From assembly GCA_035565675.1 (NCBI GenBank), contig DATMSA010000039.1:1-39466 (forward strand): 39,466 nucleotides of DNA, written 5' to 3'. The notes beneath the pieces were generated by a model, which saw nothing but the letters and a program-made list of their open reading frames with translations, searched no databases and was not told the DNA's origin. Shown here one piece after another: positions 7,260-17,339 of the stretch. A program made the translations under genes and the position numbers. This stretch comes from Capillimicrobium sp035565675 (lineage in GTDB: Bacteria > Actinomycetota > Thermoleophilia > Solirubrobacterales > Solirubrobacteraceae). The stretch's first letter is position 1; every line of letters starts with the position of its first letter.

Positions 7260-8348
7260 TCAGCCCCAGACGGTCTCGGCGACCTCGGCGACCAGGCGCA
7301 GCTTGCGCTCCTGGTCCTCCTCGGAGATCGGGTTGCCGTCGGCGATCGAGGCGAACCCGCACTGGGTCGAGACGCCGAGCTGCTCGCGCGGGAAGTGGCG
7401 GGCGGCGTCGTCGACGCGGGCGGCGATCGCCTCGCGCGGCTCCTCGCCGGCGCGCTTGGTCGACACGAGCCCGAGCACGACCTGGCGGTCGTCGGGCGCC
7501 TGCGCGAGCGGCTCGAACGTGCCGGAGCGGTCGTCGTCGTACTCGAGCAGGTAGGCGTCGAACGCGCCGGCGCGCTTGAACAGCGCCTCGGCGATCTCGT
7601 CGTAGCCGCCGCTGGCCATCCACATGCCGGCGTTGTTGCCGCGGCACAGGTGGATCGCCAGGCGCACGCCGCTGATGCCCTCGACCATGCCGTTGATGAG
7701 GTCGATGCCCTCGGTGAGCATCCGCTCGGGCGGCATGCCGCGCGACTCGGCCCACTCGCGCACGCGCGGGTCCACGAGCGTGGCCAGCTCCGGCGCGTCG
7801 ACCTGGATGTACTCGCAGCCGAGCGCGACGAGCTCCTGGACCTCCGAGCGCCCGACCTCGGCGGCCGCCGCGAACATCTCGAAGGCGTCCTTGTAGACGG
7901 CCTTCGTGTAGCGCGGGTTCCACAGCCCGTAGAGGATCATCGGGCTCGGCACGGTCACCTTCAGCGGCTTGCGCGCCCGGGCGCGGGCGTAGCTGTACTC
8001 CTCGGCCACCAGCGAGCGCTTCTTGCGCAGCGGTCCGGTGACCGCCGTCGGCAGGACCCAGTCGAGCTCCCCCTCGGGATTCGCCCACGGCATCGGGTTG
8101 CCGTGCTCGACGACCTCGATGCCCTCGACGGTCTCGGTGATCGGGCCCATGAACATGAAGCGGCGCAGCTCGCCGTCGGTGACGACCTCGACGCCGGAGC
8201 CCTCCTGCGTGGCGATCACCTGGTCGACGGCGCGATCCTCGATGCGCTTGAACTCCGCCGGGCTGAGGGTCCCCGCCTCGAGCGCGGCCCGCGCCCCGGC
8301 GAGGTAGGTCGGGCGCAGCATCGAGCCGACGACCTCCGCTCGGAACAT
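7260..8348 (-). CDS. MetE C-terminal-like zinc methyl/alkyltransferase
   Basis: A 362-residue protein equal to the C-terminal catalytic barrel of cobalamin-independent methionine synthase. The zinc ligands all appear present: His233 and Cys235 in IHLCRGN, Glu269 in LLEYDDD and Cys330 in STQCGFAS. It lacks the N-terminal half of full-length MetE (about 750 residues). Proteins of this size include archaeal-type core MetE and epoxyalkane:coenzyme M transferases, which activate a thiol on zinc for attack on an alkyl donor. The ATG at 8346-8348 follows AAGGAGGAGAGA. It is the first gene of the cluster leading to the dikinase and carboxyltransferase, which suggests a catabolic rather than methionine-forming role, but this is inference. 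Thiol and alkyl substrates are unknown. Confidence 0.85.
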   Translation of the reverse strand: MFRAEVVGSMLRPTYLAGARAALEAGTLSPAEFKRIEDRAVDQVIATQEGSGVEVVTDGELRRFMFMGPITETVEGIEVVEHGNPMPWANPEGELDWVLPTAVTGPLRKKRSLVAEEYSYARARARKPLKVTVPSPMILYGLWNPRYTKAVYKDAFEMFAAAAEVGRSEVQELVALGCEYIQVDAPELATLVDPRVREWAESRGMPPERMLTEGIDLINGMVEGISGVRLAIHLCRGNNAGMWMASGGYDEIAEALFKRAGAFDAYLLEYDDDRSGTFEPLAQAPDDRQVVLGLVSTKRAGEEPREAIAARVDDAARHFPREQLGVSTQCGFASIADGNPISEEDQERKLRLVAEVAETVWG

Positions 8349-8417
8349 TCTCTCCTCCTTGTGCGATCCGACGTGACCGCCGCGATCGTACGGACGCGCG
8401 GCCGCGGGCGCTGGCCT

Positions 8418-8448
8418 GTGCGCGCCCAGCGCTGTGCCGGGCGCGCAC
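8418..8448 (-). promoter_or_regulatory. Hairpin in the probable leader of the MetE-like gene
   Basis: Arms GTGCGCGCCC and GGGCGCGCAC pair perfectly over 10 bp with an 11-base loop, 70 bases upstream of the MetE-like start codon. It may lie in the 5' leader RNA or belong to a promoter. Its role is unknown. Confidence 0.4.
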
Positions 8449-8523
8449 TCCTACTCGGCGCGCGTCGTGTGCATGACACCCCTATGACGAACGAGCCGCC
8501 CCGGCGGGGACACCCGAGAACGA

Positions 8524-8552
8524 CCGAGGCCCCGCACCAGGCGGGGCCTCGG
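8524..8552 (-). terminator. Terminator of the atp operon
   Basis: A perfect 12-bp stem (CCGAGGCCCCGC with GCGGGGCCTCGG) has a 5-base loop, 29 bases past the atpC stop. The 3' flank on the minus strand is GTCGTTCTC, only weakly T-rich, as is usual for rho-independent terminators in very GC-rich genomes. Confidence 0.75.
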
Positions 8553-8580
8553 ACCAGACTGCGGATGCGCCGGCGCGGCG

Positions 8581-8991
8581 TCAGCCGCGGGCGATGCCCA
8601 GGAAGGCCTCCCAGCGGCGCTTGTCGCGCTCGGCGACGCGGTAGGCCTCGGAGTCCTCCTCGGCGTCCGCCATGGCCTTCTCGGCGGCCGACAGGCGCTC
8701 CTCGAGCTGGGCGACGTCGAGCTCGTCGGGGGCGTGCGCCTCCTCGACCAGCACGAGAGCCCGGTTCTCGGCGACCTGGAGGTAGCCCTCGCCCTGCGCG
8801 AAGCGGACGATCTCCGACTCCGTGCGGTACAGCCGCAGCTCGGTCGGGTCGAGCATCGCCAGCAGCGGCTGGTGATGCGCGAGCACGCCGATCGAGCCGA
8901 CGGCCGTGCGGGTCGCGAGCATCTCGACCTCGTCGTTGAAGACCTCCCCCTCGGGGGTGAGGACCTCGACCTGGAACTTGGACTTGGCCAC
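8581..8991 (-). CDS. atpC: ATP synthase F1 epsilon subunit
   Basis: A 136-residue epsilon subunit of the F1 central stalk, which couples rotation to catalysis and can inhibit ATP hydrolysis. The N-terminal beta-sandwich shows FQVEVLTPEGEVF, LATRTAVGSIGVLAHHQPLL and RFAQGEGYLQVAENRALVLV, all typical. A C-terminal helical hairpin follows (AQLEERLSAAEKAMADAEE). It lies 3 bp after atpD and is the last gene of the operon, ahead of a strong terminator. Length is normal. Confidence 0.97.
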   Translation of the reverse strand: MAKSKFQVEVLTPEGEVFNDEVEMLATRTAVGSIGVLAHHQPLLAMLDPTELRLYRTESEIVRFAQGEGYLQVAENRALVLVEEAHAPDELDVAQLEERLSAAEKAMADAEEDSEAYRVAERDKRRWEAFLGIARG

Positions 8992-8994
8992 GCG

Positions 8995-10449
<1,455 letters not shown>

Positions 10450-10506
10450 AGTAAATCTCCTCTTTCGTCCTCCGTCCTCGCAAGCTCGGACCTCGGACGA
10501 CGTCAC

Positions 10507-11408
10507 TCATGAAATCGATTCGGCGCCGGCGACCACTTCCATGATCTCCTGCGTGATGTCCGCCTGGCGGGCCCGGTTCATCTCCAGCGTCAGGTCGTCG
10601 ATCAGCTCGCCGGCGTTCTCCGACGCGTTGCGCATCGCCGTCATGCGCGCGCCGTGCTCGGACGCGGTCGACTCCAGCAGCGCGCGGAAGATCGAGATCT
10701 CCACGTAGTCGGGCACCAGCCGCCGCAGGATCTCCTCCGGCTCGGGCTCGTACTCGACGAGCGAGCGGGCGTGCTCGCGCTCCTCGTCCTCGTCGCCCTC
10801 GGGCTCGGCCTCGAGGATCGTGGCCTGCTGCAGCGGCAGGAGCGTCTCGCGGCGCACCTCCTGGGTGAGCGCCGAGACGTAGCCGTTGTAGAACACCTCG
10901 ACGAGGTCGACCTCGCCGTCCACGTAGGCGGCCATGAGGCCCTCGGCGATGTCGCGCGCGTCGGCGTAGGCGGGACGGTCGGTGAAACCGACCCACTCGC
11001 CGCGCGGATCGCGGTTGCGGAAGCGCAGCGTCGACACGCCGCGGCGCCCGGAGGCGAAGAACACGACCTTGCGGCCCTCCGCCTCGTGCTCCGCGGCGGC
11101 GCGCAGGCCGGCGCGGATGATCTGCGAGTTGAACGCGCCGGCCAGGCCGCGGTCGCCGGTCACGAGCATGATCCCGACCGTCTCGACCGACTCGTGCTCG
11201 TTGAGGATCGGCAGCGACGGCACGTTCTCGGCCGCCGCGGCCGCCTGGCGGGTCATGCGCCGGATCGCGCCCGCGTAGGGCCGCAGCGCGGCGATGCGCT
11301 GCTCGGCCCGGCGCAGGCGCGCCGCCGCGACCATCTGCATGGCGCGCGTGATCTTCTCGATGTTCTGGACCGAGGTGATCCGGTTCTTGACGTCGCGCTG
11401 GGAGGCCA

Positions 11409-11409
<1 letters not shown>
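10507..11409 (-). CDS. atpG: ATP synthase F1 gamma subunit
   Basis: The 300-residue rotor shaft of F1. The N-terminal coiled-coil starts with SQRDVKNRITSVQNIEKITR and has the family AMQMVAAARLRRA. The C-terminal helix holds MRNASENAGELIDDLTLEMN followed by ARQADITQEIMEVVAGA, the gamma signature. Around residues 198-225 is an acidic loop (EAEPEGDEDEERE) about ten residues longer than in E. coli. The start codon overlaps the atpA stop by one base. A 57-bp gap separates it from the preferred atpD start. Confidence 0.97.
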
Positions 11410-13022
<1,613 letters not shown>

Positions 13023-13029
13023 TGGGGTG

Positions 13030-13560
13030 TCAGCTCCTGGCGACTTGCTTTCTGAGTGACTCGAGGCGGTTGCGGATGGAGGCGTCGAGGATCGAGTTGC
13101 CCACCCGCAGGACGATGCCGCCGAGGATGTCCGGGTTGACGGAGGCGGTGACGTCGACCTTGCGACCGGTCCGCTCTCCGATGGTACGTCCGAGGTCTGC
13201 CACGGTCTGCTCGTCGAGCGGGATCGCGCTCGTGAGCTGGACCGGCAGCATCTGGTTCTCCTTGCGCCACAGCGCGTCGAGCTCGCGCCGGATCCGGAAG
13301 ATCGCCGGCATCCGGTGCTTCTCGACGAGCAGCTCGAGGAAGTTCATGACGGCGTCGGCGGCGCCGTCGATGGCCTTGTGCAGCCCGTCCTTCTTCTCCT
13401 CGGTCGAGAAGTACGGCGAGAAGAAGAACGTCTGCAGCGCGCGCTCGGACTCGAGCGCGTCGGCGAACTGCCCGATCTGCTCGCGCACCTCGTCGAGGTC
13501 GCCGCGCTCCTTGGCGACCTCGAACAGCGCACGCGCGTAGACGGTGGCGATCTCCTCCAC
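13030..13560 (-). CDS. atpH: ATP synthase F1 delta subunit
   Basis: The 176-residue peripheral-stalk delta (OSCP) subunit, which ties the F1 head to the b subunits. The N-terminal helical domain starts with IATVYARALFEVAKERGD, and the C-terminal half has VDVTASVNPDILGGIVLRVGN, the conserved delta signature. Unlike mycobacteria, where delta is fused to a second b subunit, this gene is a separate standard-length delta. Its start directly abuts the atpF stop. Confidence 0.95.
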   Translation of the reverse strand: MEEIATVYARALFEVAKERGDLDEVREQIGQFADALESERALQTFFFSPYFSTEEKKDGLHKAIDGAADAVMNFLELLVEKHRMPAIFRIRRELDALWRKENQMLPVQLTSAIPLDEQTVADLGRTIGERTGRKVDVTASVNPDILGGIVLRVGNSILDASIRNRLESLRKQVARS

Positions 13561-14124
13561 TTACGAGCCCTCTCGCGTGAGGCTCGAGAAGTCCAGCTCG
13601 GCGAGGGCCTCGTCGACCAGGCGGCGCTGGTCCTCGGGCGTCAGCGCCTTGCGCGTGACCTTCTCGGTGGCGAGCACGGTGAGGTCGGCGACCTCCGCGC
13701 GGATCTCCTGGATCGCGCGGCGCGTCTCGGCCTCGACGTCGCGGCGCGTCTGCTCCATGAGCTCCTCGCGCTGCTTGCGGGCCGCCTCGAGCGACTCGCG
13801 CTCGTTGACCTCGGCCGCCTTGCGGGCGCGGGCGATGATCTCCTCGGCCTGCACGCGCGCCTCCTTCAGGCGCTCGCGGTACTCGGCCAGGAGCTCCTCG
13901 GCCTCCGCCTTCGTGCGCTCGGACGCGTCGATCGCGTCCTCGATCGCCTTCTGGCGCTTGTCGAGCGCCTCGCCGATGCGCGGAAACGCGAGCTTCCAGA
14001 GGACGAACAGGGTCACGCCGAACGCCAGCAGCGTCCAGATCATGATCCCGACGTTCGGGGTGACGAGGAAGTTGCCCCCGCCCTCCTCCTCGGTGGCGGC
14101 GAAGACGGTGATGACCGCGTTCAT
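13561..14124 (-). CDS. atpF: ATP synthase Fo subunit b
   Basis: The 187-residue peripheral-stalk b subunit. One membrane helix lies at about residues 27-48 (GIMIWTLLAFGVTLFVLWKL) and is followed by a long charged coiled-coil (RIGEALDKRQKAIEDAIDAS onward) that runs to the C-terminus and contacts delta. About 26 residues precede the helix, a longer N-terminus than in E. coli and typical of actinobacteria. It lies 4 bp from the end of atpE. Confidence 0.95.
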   Translation of the reverse strand: MNAVITVFAATEEEGGGNFLVTPNVGIMIWTLLAFGVTLFVLWKLAFPRIGEALDKRQKAIEDAIDASERTKAEAEELLAEYRERLKEARVQAEEIIARARKAAEVNERESLEAARKQREELMEQTRRDVEAETRRAIQEIRAEVADLTVLATEKVTRKALTPEDQRRLVDEALAELDFSSLTREGS

Positions 14125-14128
14125 CGCG

Positions 14129-14407
14129 CTACGCCGACAGGAAGAACGCGATCAGGCCGAAGATGAACGCGTAGAAGACGATCGCCTCGGTCAGGGCGAA
14201 GCCCAGCCACTGGATCGACGTGATCTCGTTGCGCATCTCGGGCTGGCGGGTGACCGACTCGATGACCTTGCCGAAGATGTAGCCGACGCCGACGCCCGGG
14301 CCGACGGTGCCGAGACCGGCACCCACGCCGAGCGCGATGGCGCGCAGGCCCTTGGCGGTCGCTTCGTCAGCCGCCTGGGCGAGGATGCCGATGCTGTCCA
14401 GGTCCAC
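14129..14407 (-). CDS. atpE: ATP synthase Fo subunit c
   Basis: A 92-residue proteolipid that forms the proton-driven c-ring. Two membrane helices are joined by the polar loop SVTRQPEMRNE. The first has the glycine-rich GVGAGLGTVGPGVGVGYIFG. The second has the ion-binding Glu74 in ALTEAIVFYAF. The residues around this Glu lack the Gln and Ser/Thr ligands expected for sodium binding, so proton coupling is likely. I chose the GTG at 14405-14407, preceded by AAAGGAG 11 bases upstream; no ATG is available in frame. The roughly 15-residue N-terminal extension before the first helix is longer than in E. coli. Confidence 0.95.
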   Translation of the reverse strand: MDLDSIGILAQAADEATAKGLRAIALGVGAGLGTVGPGVGVGYIFGKVIESVTRQPEMRNEITSIQWLGFALTEAIVFYAFIFGLIAFFLSA

Positions 14408-14433
14408 GGTACTCGTAGCTCCTTTGTGTGTCT

Positions 14434-15333
14434 CTAGTGCTCCTCGGCGACGGCGCCGCCGAGGTAGATCGCGGTGAGGGTTGCGAAGATGAACGCCTGC
14501 AGGGTGGCCACCAGGCCGACCTCGAACAGGAAGAAGGCGATCGCCATCGGGACGGTGATGACGCCGAGCGCGGCGATGCCGAGCAGGACGACCAGGCCGC
14601 CGGCCATGAAGAGGATCAGCAGGTGGCCGGCCAGGATGTTGGCGAAGAGTCGGACGCTCAGCGAGATGATCCGCACGAAGTGCGAGATGACCTCGATCAT
14701 GAAGATCGGGCCGGTGGCCGGGCCGGTGACGCCGGCGGGGACCCAGCTCTTCAGGTAGCCGACCACGCCCTTGGCCCGGATGCCCTCGACGTGGTAGGCG
14801 AACCACACCATCAGCGTCAGGGTCAGCGGCACCGAGATGTTCGCCGTCGCCGCATACAGCGCGAACGACGGGATCTCCACGCCGAACAGGTCGAACTTGG
14901 CGTGCGTGTTCGTCGGCAGCGGGATGTAGCCGATCATGTTCGAGAACCAGATGAACAGGAACAGCGCGCCGACGAACGGGAACCACTTGCGCGCCATGCG
15001 GGCGTCCATGTTGCCGCCCGCGATGTTGTTGCGCATGAGCTGGTAGGACGCCTCGACCGCCACCTGCACGCGGTTGGGCCGCTTCTGCATCCGGTTGGCG
15101 ATGAACAGCATCGTCCAGATCGTGAGCGCCGCGGCCAGCAGCAGGTACAGCACGGCCTTGTTGAACGACAGGTTCAGCGCCCCGATGTGGATCGGGATCC
15201 AGTCGTCGAGCTTGAACTCGTCCTGGGGCCGGTAGGCCGTGTTCTGCCCCTCCGACCCGAAGGCGACCCCCAGGACGATGAGGAGCGCCATCGGGGCGAG
15301 GACGCCGATGGCGATGATTCCGCGTTTGCTCAC
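14434..15333 (-). CDS. atpB: ATP synthase Fo subunit a
   Basis: The 299-residue stator subunit that carries the proton half-channels. The essential arginine is Arg228 in SLSVRLFANILAGH, and Gln279 in ATLQAFIFATLTAIYL corresponds to E. coli Gln252. Five to six hydrophobic helices are visible, including 60-80, 117-138, 158-180, 234-256 and 259-290. The GTG start overlaps the upstream atpI-like stop (GTGA). It lies 26 bp before the atpE start. Confidence 0.96.
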   Translation of the reverse strand: MSKRGIIAIGVLAPMALLIVLGVAFGSEGQNTAYRPQDEFKLDDWIPIHIGALNLSFNKAVLYLLLAAALTIWTMLFIANRMQKRPNRVQVAVEASYQLMRNNIAGGNMDARMARKWFPFVGALFLFIWFSNMIGYIPLPTNTHAKFDLFGVEIPSFALYAATANISVPLTLTLMVWFAYHVEGIRAKGVVGYLKSWVPAGVTGPATGPIFMIEVISHFVRIISLSVRLFANILAGHLLILFMAGGLVVLLGIAALGVITVPMAIAFFLFEVGLVATLQAFIFATLTAIYLGGAVAEEH

Positions 15334-15707
15334 GTAGACGGTTGTTCGGTGTCGAAGGGACGGAGGATGAAGGAGGCCGAGAACTGCGCGGTGAAGACCG
15401 CGAGGAACAGCACTCCGGCGGCGAGACCCGACGCGTCGTCGACGATGAGGCCGACGGCGAGGATGCTAAGGGCAACGAGCCAGCCGCGCCCGATCATCGA
15501 GCCGGTCATGATCCCGGCGACCTTGCGGATGTCGTCGGTCTCGCGCGCCTTGCGGGTCGCGTAGGACGCGATCGCCTTCTGCGCGAGCCACGCGAACGTG
15601 GCGGCGCCCCAGCCGGCGATCGGCCAGTCGGCCACCAGGAACACGGGCAGCGCGATCGCGAGCAGCGCGAGGTCCAGGTGGCGGAGGAAGAAGAGCGGAT
15701 CAGACAT
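15330..15707 (-). CDS. ATP synthase protein I-like membrane protein
   Basis: A 125-residue protein with about four hydrophobic segments (14-30, 31-47, 75-90 and 95-112). Its place directly ahead of atpB fits the poorly conserved AtpI family, which helps assemble the c-ring or handles magnesium. Sequence alone only shows a small polytopic membrane protein. It overlaps the atpZ-like gene by 8 bases and atpB by 4, so it is firmly part of the operon. The symbol atpI is likely but is left open because the family is defined largely by position. Confidence 0.75.
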   Translation of the reverse strand: MSDPLFFLRHLDLALLAIALPVFLVADWPIAGWGAATFAWLAQKAIASYATRKARETDDIRKVAGIMTGSMIGRGWLVALSILAVGLIVDDASGLAAGVLFLAVFTAQFSASFILRPFDTEQPST

Positions 15708-15903
15708 CGCGAAAGCGGCTAATGACCACCGCGAGACCGGCGCCGAACCCGACGAAGAGGCCCACGATCGTCAGGGCGGCAGTCGCGTCGAACAGCGACC
15801 CGATCCCGGCGCCGACGGCGGCGCAGAGGATGATCGTGGCCAGCAACAGGCTTCCGGCGACGACAGGGCTGCTGCCGCGGCGCGGGCGGCTGGACGGGCT
15901 CAT
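15700..15903 (-). CDS. atpZ: AtpZ/AtpI family small membrane protein
   Basis: A 67-residue protein with a basic N-terminus and two membrane helices joined by FDATAALT (about 16-34 and 41-58). The second segment, ALTIVGLFVGFGAGLAVVI, matches the AtpZ pattern (PF09527-type), a small partner of AtpI found at the head of atp operons. I chose the ATG at 15901-15903. An in-frame upstream extension of 50 residues is Pro/Arg/Ser-rich, has no membrane or family features and overlaps the promoter. The ribosome binding site is weak. Confidence 0.75.
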   Translation of the reverse strand: MSPSSRPRRGSSPVVAGSLLLATIILCAAVGAGIGSLFDATAALTIVGLFVGFGAGLAVVISRFRDV

Positions 15904-16022
15904 CGTCGTGGGGCGCGGTGGAATCGAAATCTGGCATGGCTGAGGGGCGCGCAGGACGCCGGGCGTGGGACGATAGGGACCCGAGGCCGTCCGTGCGCTG
16001 CGGGTACGGCGGCAGGATGCGG

Positions 16023-16063
16023 AGCATAGCGGGTCCGGCGGACTTTGTGACAACTTTGTGACA
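16023..16063 (-). promoter_or_regulatory. Candidate atp operon promoter with 11-bp tandem repeat
   Basis: ACTTTGTGACA occurs twice back to back on the plus strand (16042-16052 and 16053-16063). On the minus strand, TTGTCA (16048-16053) is a good -35 and TATGCT (16023-16028) a good -10, separated by 19 bp. They lie 120 bp upstream of atpZ, in the only gap before the operon. The repeat overlapping the -35 looks like a regulator site. The 19-bp spacer is longer than usual. Confidence 0.5.
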
Positions 16064-16070
16064 GTTCGCC

Positions 16071-16568
16071 CTAAGGGAACCTGATGTGCTCAAAGGCGAT
16101 GGCGCCGTCGGCGACCACCGCCGCGCCCATCGTGTGGACCGGCTGGCGGCGGCGGTCGGTCGGGGATCCAGGGTTGAAGATCTGGAATGCCCCGTCGGCG
16201 CTGCGCTCGTGCAGCGGGATGTGGGAGTGCCCGAAGACCACGGCGGCGCAGTCCGGGAACGCGGCGCGCAGCCGCTCCAGCCGGCCGGTCGCGGGCCCGG
16301 CGTCGTGGAGCATCCCGATGCGCAGGGCGCCCTCGAGCTCGACGACCCGGCGCTGCGGCAGGCGCAGCCGCAGCTCGGGCTCGTCGACGTTGCCGCAGAC
16401 CGCCGCGACCGGCGGGCCGAGCGCGGCGATCTCGTCGAGGACGGCGGCGCTGGCCACGTCGCCGCCGTGGAGGATCAGGTCGGCGGCGCGCAGGCGTTGC
16501 ACGCACGCATCGGGCAGCCGCCGGGCGCCGCGCGGCAGGTGCGTGTCGCTGATGATCGCGATGCGCAC
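16071..16568 (-). CDS. YfcE/MJ0936-family metallophosphoesterase
   Basis: A 165-residue calcineurin-like phosphodiesterase of the small YfcE/MJ0936 type. The metal-binding motifs are complete: ISDTHLP (Asp8, His10), LHGGDV (Asp37), CGNVDEP (Asn60), LHDAG (His88) and FGHSHIP (His114, His116), followed by FNPGSP. Such enzymes cleave phosphodiesters in vitro; natural substrates are mostly unknown. It starts 18 bp after the cupin gene stop and is likely co-transcribed with it. It lies upstream of the atp promoter and is probably unrelated to ATP synthase. Confidence 0.92.
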   Translation of the reverse strand: MRIAIISDTHLPRGARRLPDACVQRLRAADLILHGGDVASAAVLDEIAALGPPVAAVCGNVDEPELRLRLPQRRVVELEGALRIGMLHDAGPATGRLERLRAAFPDCAAVVFGHSHIPLHERSADGAFQIFNPGSPTDRRRQPVHTMGAAVVADGAIAFEHIRFP

Positions 16569-16586
16569 GGCCGCGCCCCCCGGGCG

Positions 16587-16955
16587 TCAGGTCCCCTCGG
16601 TGATCACGGTGTCCTCGTGCGAGTACATCGGCGCGCAGCAGCACAGGAGGACGAGCGGCTCGTCGCCGTCGTTGAACAGCTTGTGCCGGGCGCCGGGCGG
16701 GATCACGACGCAGTGGCCGGGACGGACCTCCTGCTCCTCGTCCTCGACGCGCATCCGCCCGTGGCCGGAGACGAAGTAGTACAGCTCCTCGGCGACCACG
16801 TGGTAGTGCTCGTCGGTGCTGCCGCCGGGCGGGACCGTGGCCTCGGCGAGCGACTGGTTGACGGACGGGAGGGACACGGCGCCCGCGACCTCGCGGATCG
16901 AGGACCCGTCCTTGGTGACGAACGACTCGGCGTCGTCGATGTGCGCGACGTGCAT
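16587..16955 (-). CDS. Cupin domain protein
   Basis: A 122-residue single-domain cupin. Cupin motif 1 is the segment around EHYHVVAEELYYFVSGHG, with metal-ligand candidates His50, His52 and Glu56 or Glu57. Motif 2 is PGHCVVIPPGARHKLFN, with His91. A triple cysteine (residues 105-107, CCC) follows the barrel, which is unusual. Such proteins include small dioxygenases, isomerases and sensors; no specific activity can be assigned. A hairpin with 7-bp arms (16956-16962 and 16975-16981) directly abuts the start codon and may limit translation. Confidence 0.9.
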   Translation of the reverse strand: MHVAHIDDAESFVTKDGSSIREVAGAVSLPSVNQSLAEATVPPGGSTDEHYHVVAEELYYFVSGHGRMRVEDEEQEVRPGHCVVIPPGARHKLFNDGDEPLVLLCCCAPMYSHEDTVITEGT

Positions 16956-17002
16956 GGGGGCGAAGCGTAGGCCCCGCCCCCATGCGCCGTCACGTGATCC
17001 GC

Positions 17003-17215
17003 TCAGGCGATCGCCCGGCGCGCCGTCTCGCGGTCGACGCGGCGGGCGGCGAGCGCCAGCAGGAGCGCGACGGTGCGCCGCGAGCCCGACGCCGGCCGCT
17101 CCGGCGGCGACGGCGGGTGGCGCGTGCGCAGCTCCCGTAGGTGCGTGCGGCCCGGCGGCGGCGCCGCGGCGGACCTATGGCGGATGTTCTCGTAGTCCAA
17201 CAGCGTGGTGAGCAC
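17003..17215 (-). CDS. Small hypothetical protein, 70 residues
   Basis: I do not recognise this protein. It has a GTG start with GGGGAG placed 7 bases upstream, and it fills the gap between the cupin gene and a shorter ORF. The N-terminus (MLTTLLDYENIRHRS) is followed by a Pro/Arg-rich middle and an Ala/Leu/Arg helix (VALLLALAARRVDRETARR) at 48-66. It has no signal peptide. Composition is close to that of random GC-rich ORFs, so the ribosome binding site is the main support. Confidence 0.5.
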   Translation of the reverse strand: MLTTLLDYENIRHRSAAAPPPGRTHLRELRTRHPPSPPERPASGSRRTVALLLALAARRVDRETARRAIA

Positions 17216-17300
17216 GGCTGGTCTCCCCGTGGTCGTGGATGGGTGGTGGCGGTGTCGGCCGCCGCCCGTGAGACGGACGGGTCGCCACGAACGTGACGAT

Positions 17301-17328
17301 CGGACTCGCGGGCGGCGCCCGCGGTCCG
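17301..17328 (-). terminator. Hairpin after the 35-residue ORF
   Basis: A 12-bp stem (CGGAC + CGCGGGC with GCCCGCG + GTCCG) has one bulged T and a 3-base loop, 12 bases after the stop of the 35-residue ORF. It may end transcription from the wecA-like gene or attenuate the small ORF downstream. No T-run follows it. Confidence 0.5.
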
Positions 17329-17339
17329 AGAGACGAGGC

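Larger units (their letters stand above)
8349..8580. other. Intergenic region between the atp operon and the MetE-like cluster
   Basis: This 232-bp gap holds the atp terminator (8524-8552), a separate hairpin with perfect 10-bp arms (8418-8427 and 8439-8448), and probably the promoter of the MetE/dikinase cluster. I could not find a convincing -35/-10 pair. No SAM or cobalamin riboswitch is recognisable. Confidence 0.6.

Noticed and set aside
8349..8580. Cobalamin or SAM riboswitch ahead of the MetE-like gene
   Set aside because: Only a simple hairpin and the atp terminator are seen; none of the conserved riboswitch core sequences could be found.
10450..10506. Upstream GTG start for atpD adding 19 residues
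   Set aside because: The added residues match no beta-subunit N-terminus, while the TTG at 10449 has a good ribosome binding site and the expected start.
15904..16053. Longer N-terminus for the AtpZ-like protein
   Set aside because: The extra 50 residues are Pro/Arg/Ser-rich with no family similarity and would cover the promoter region.
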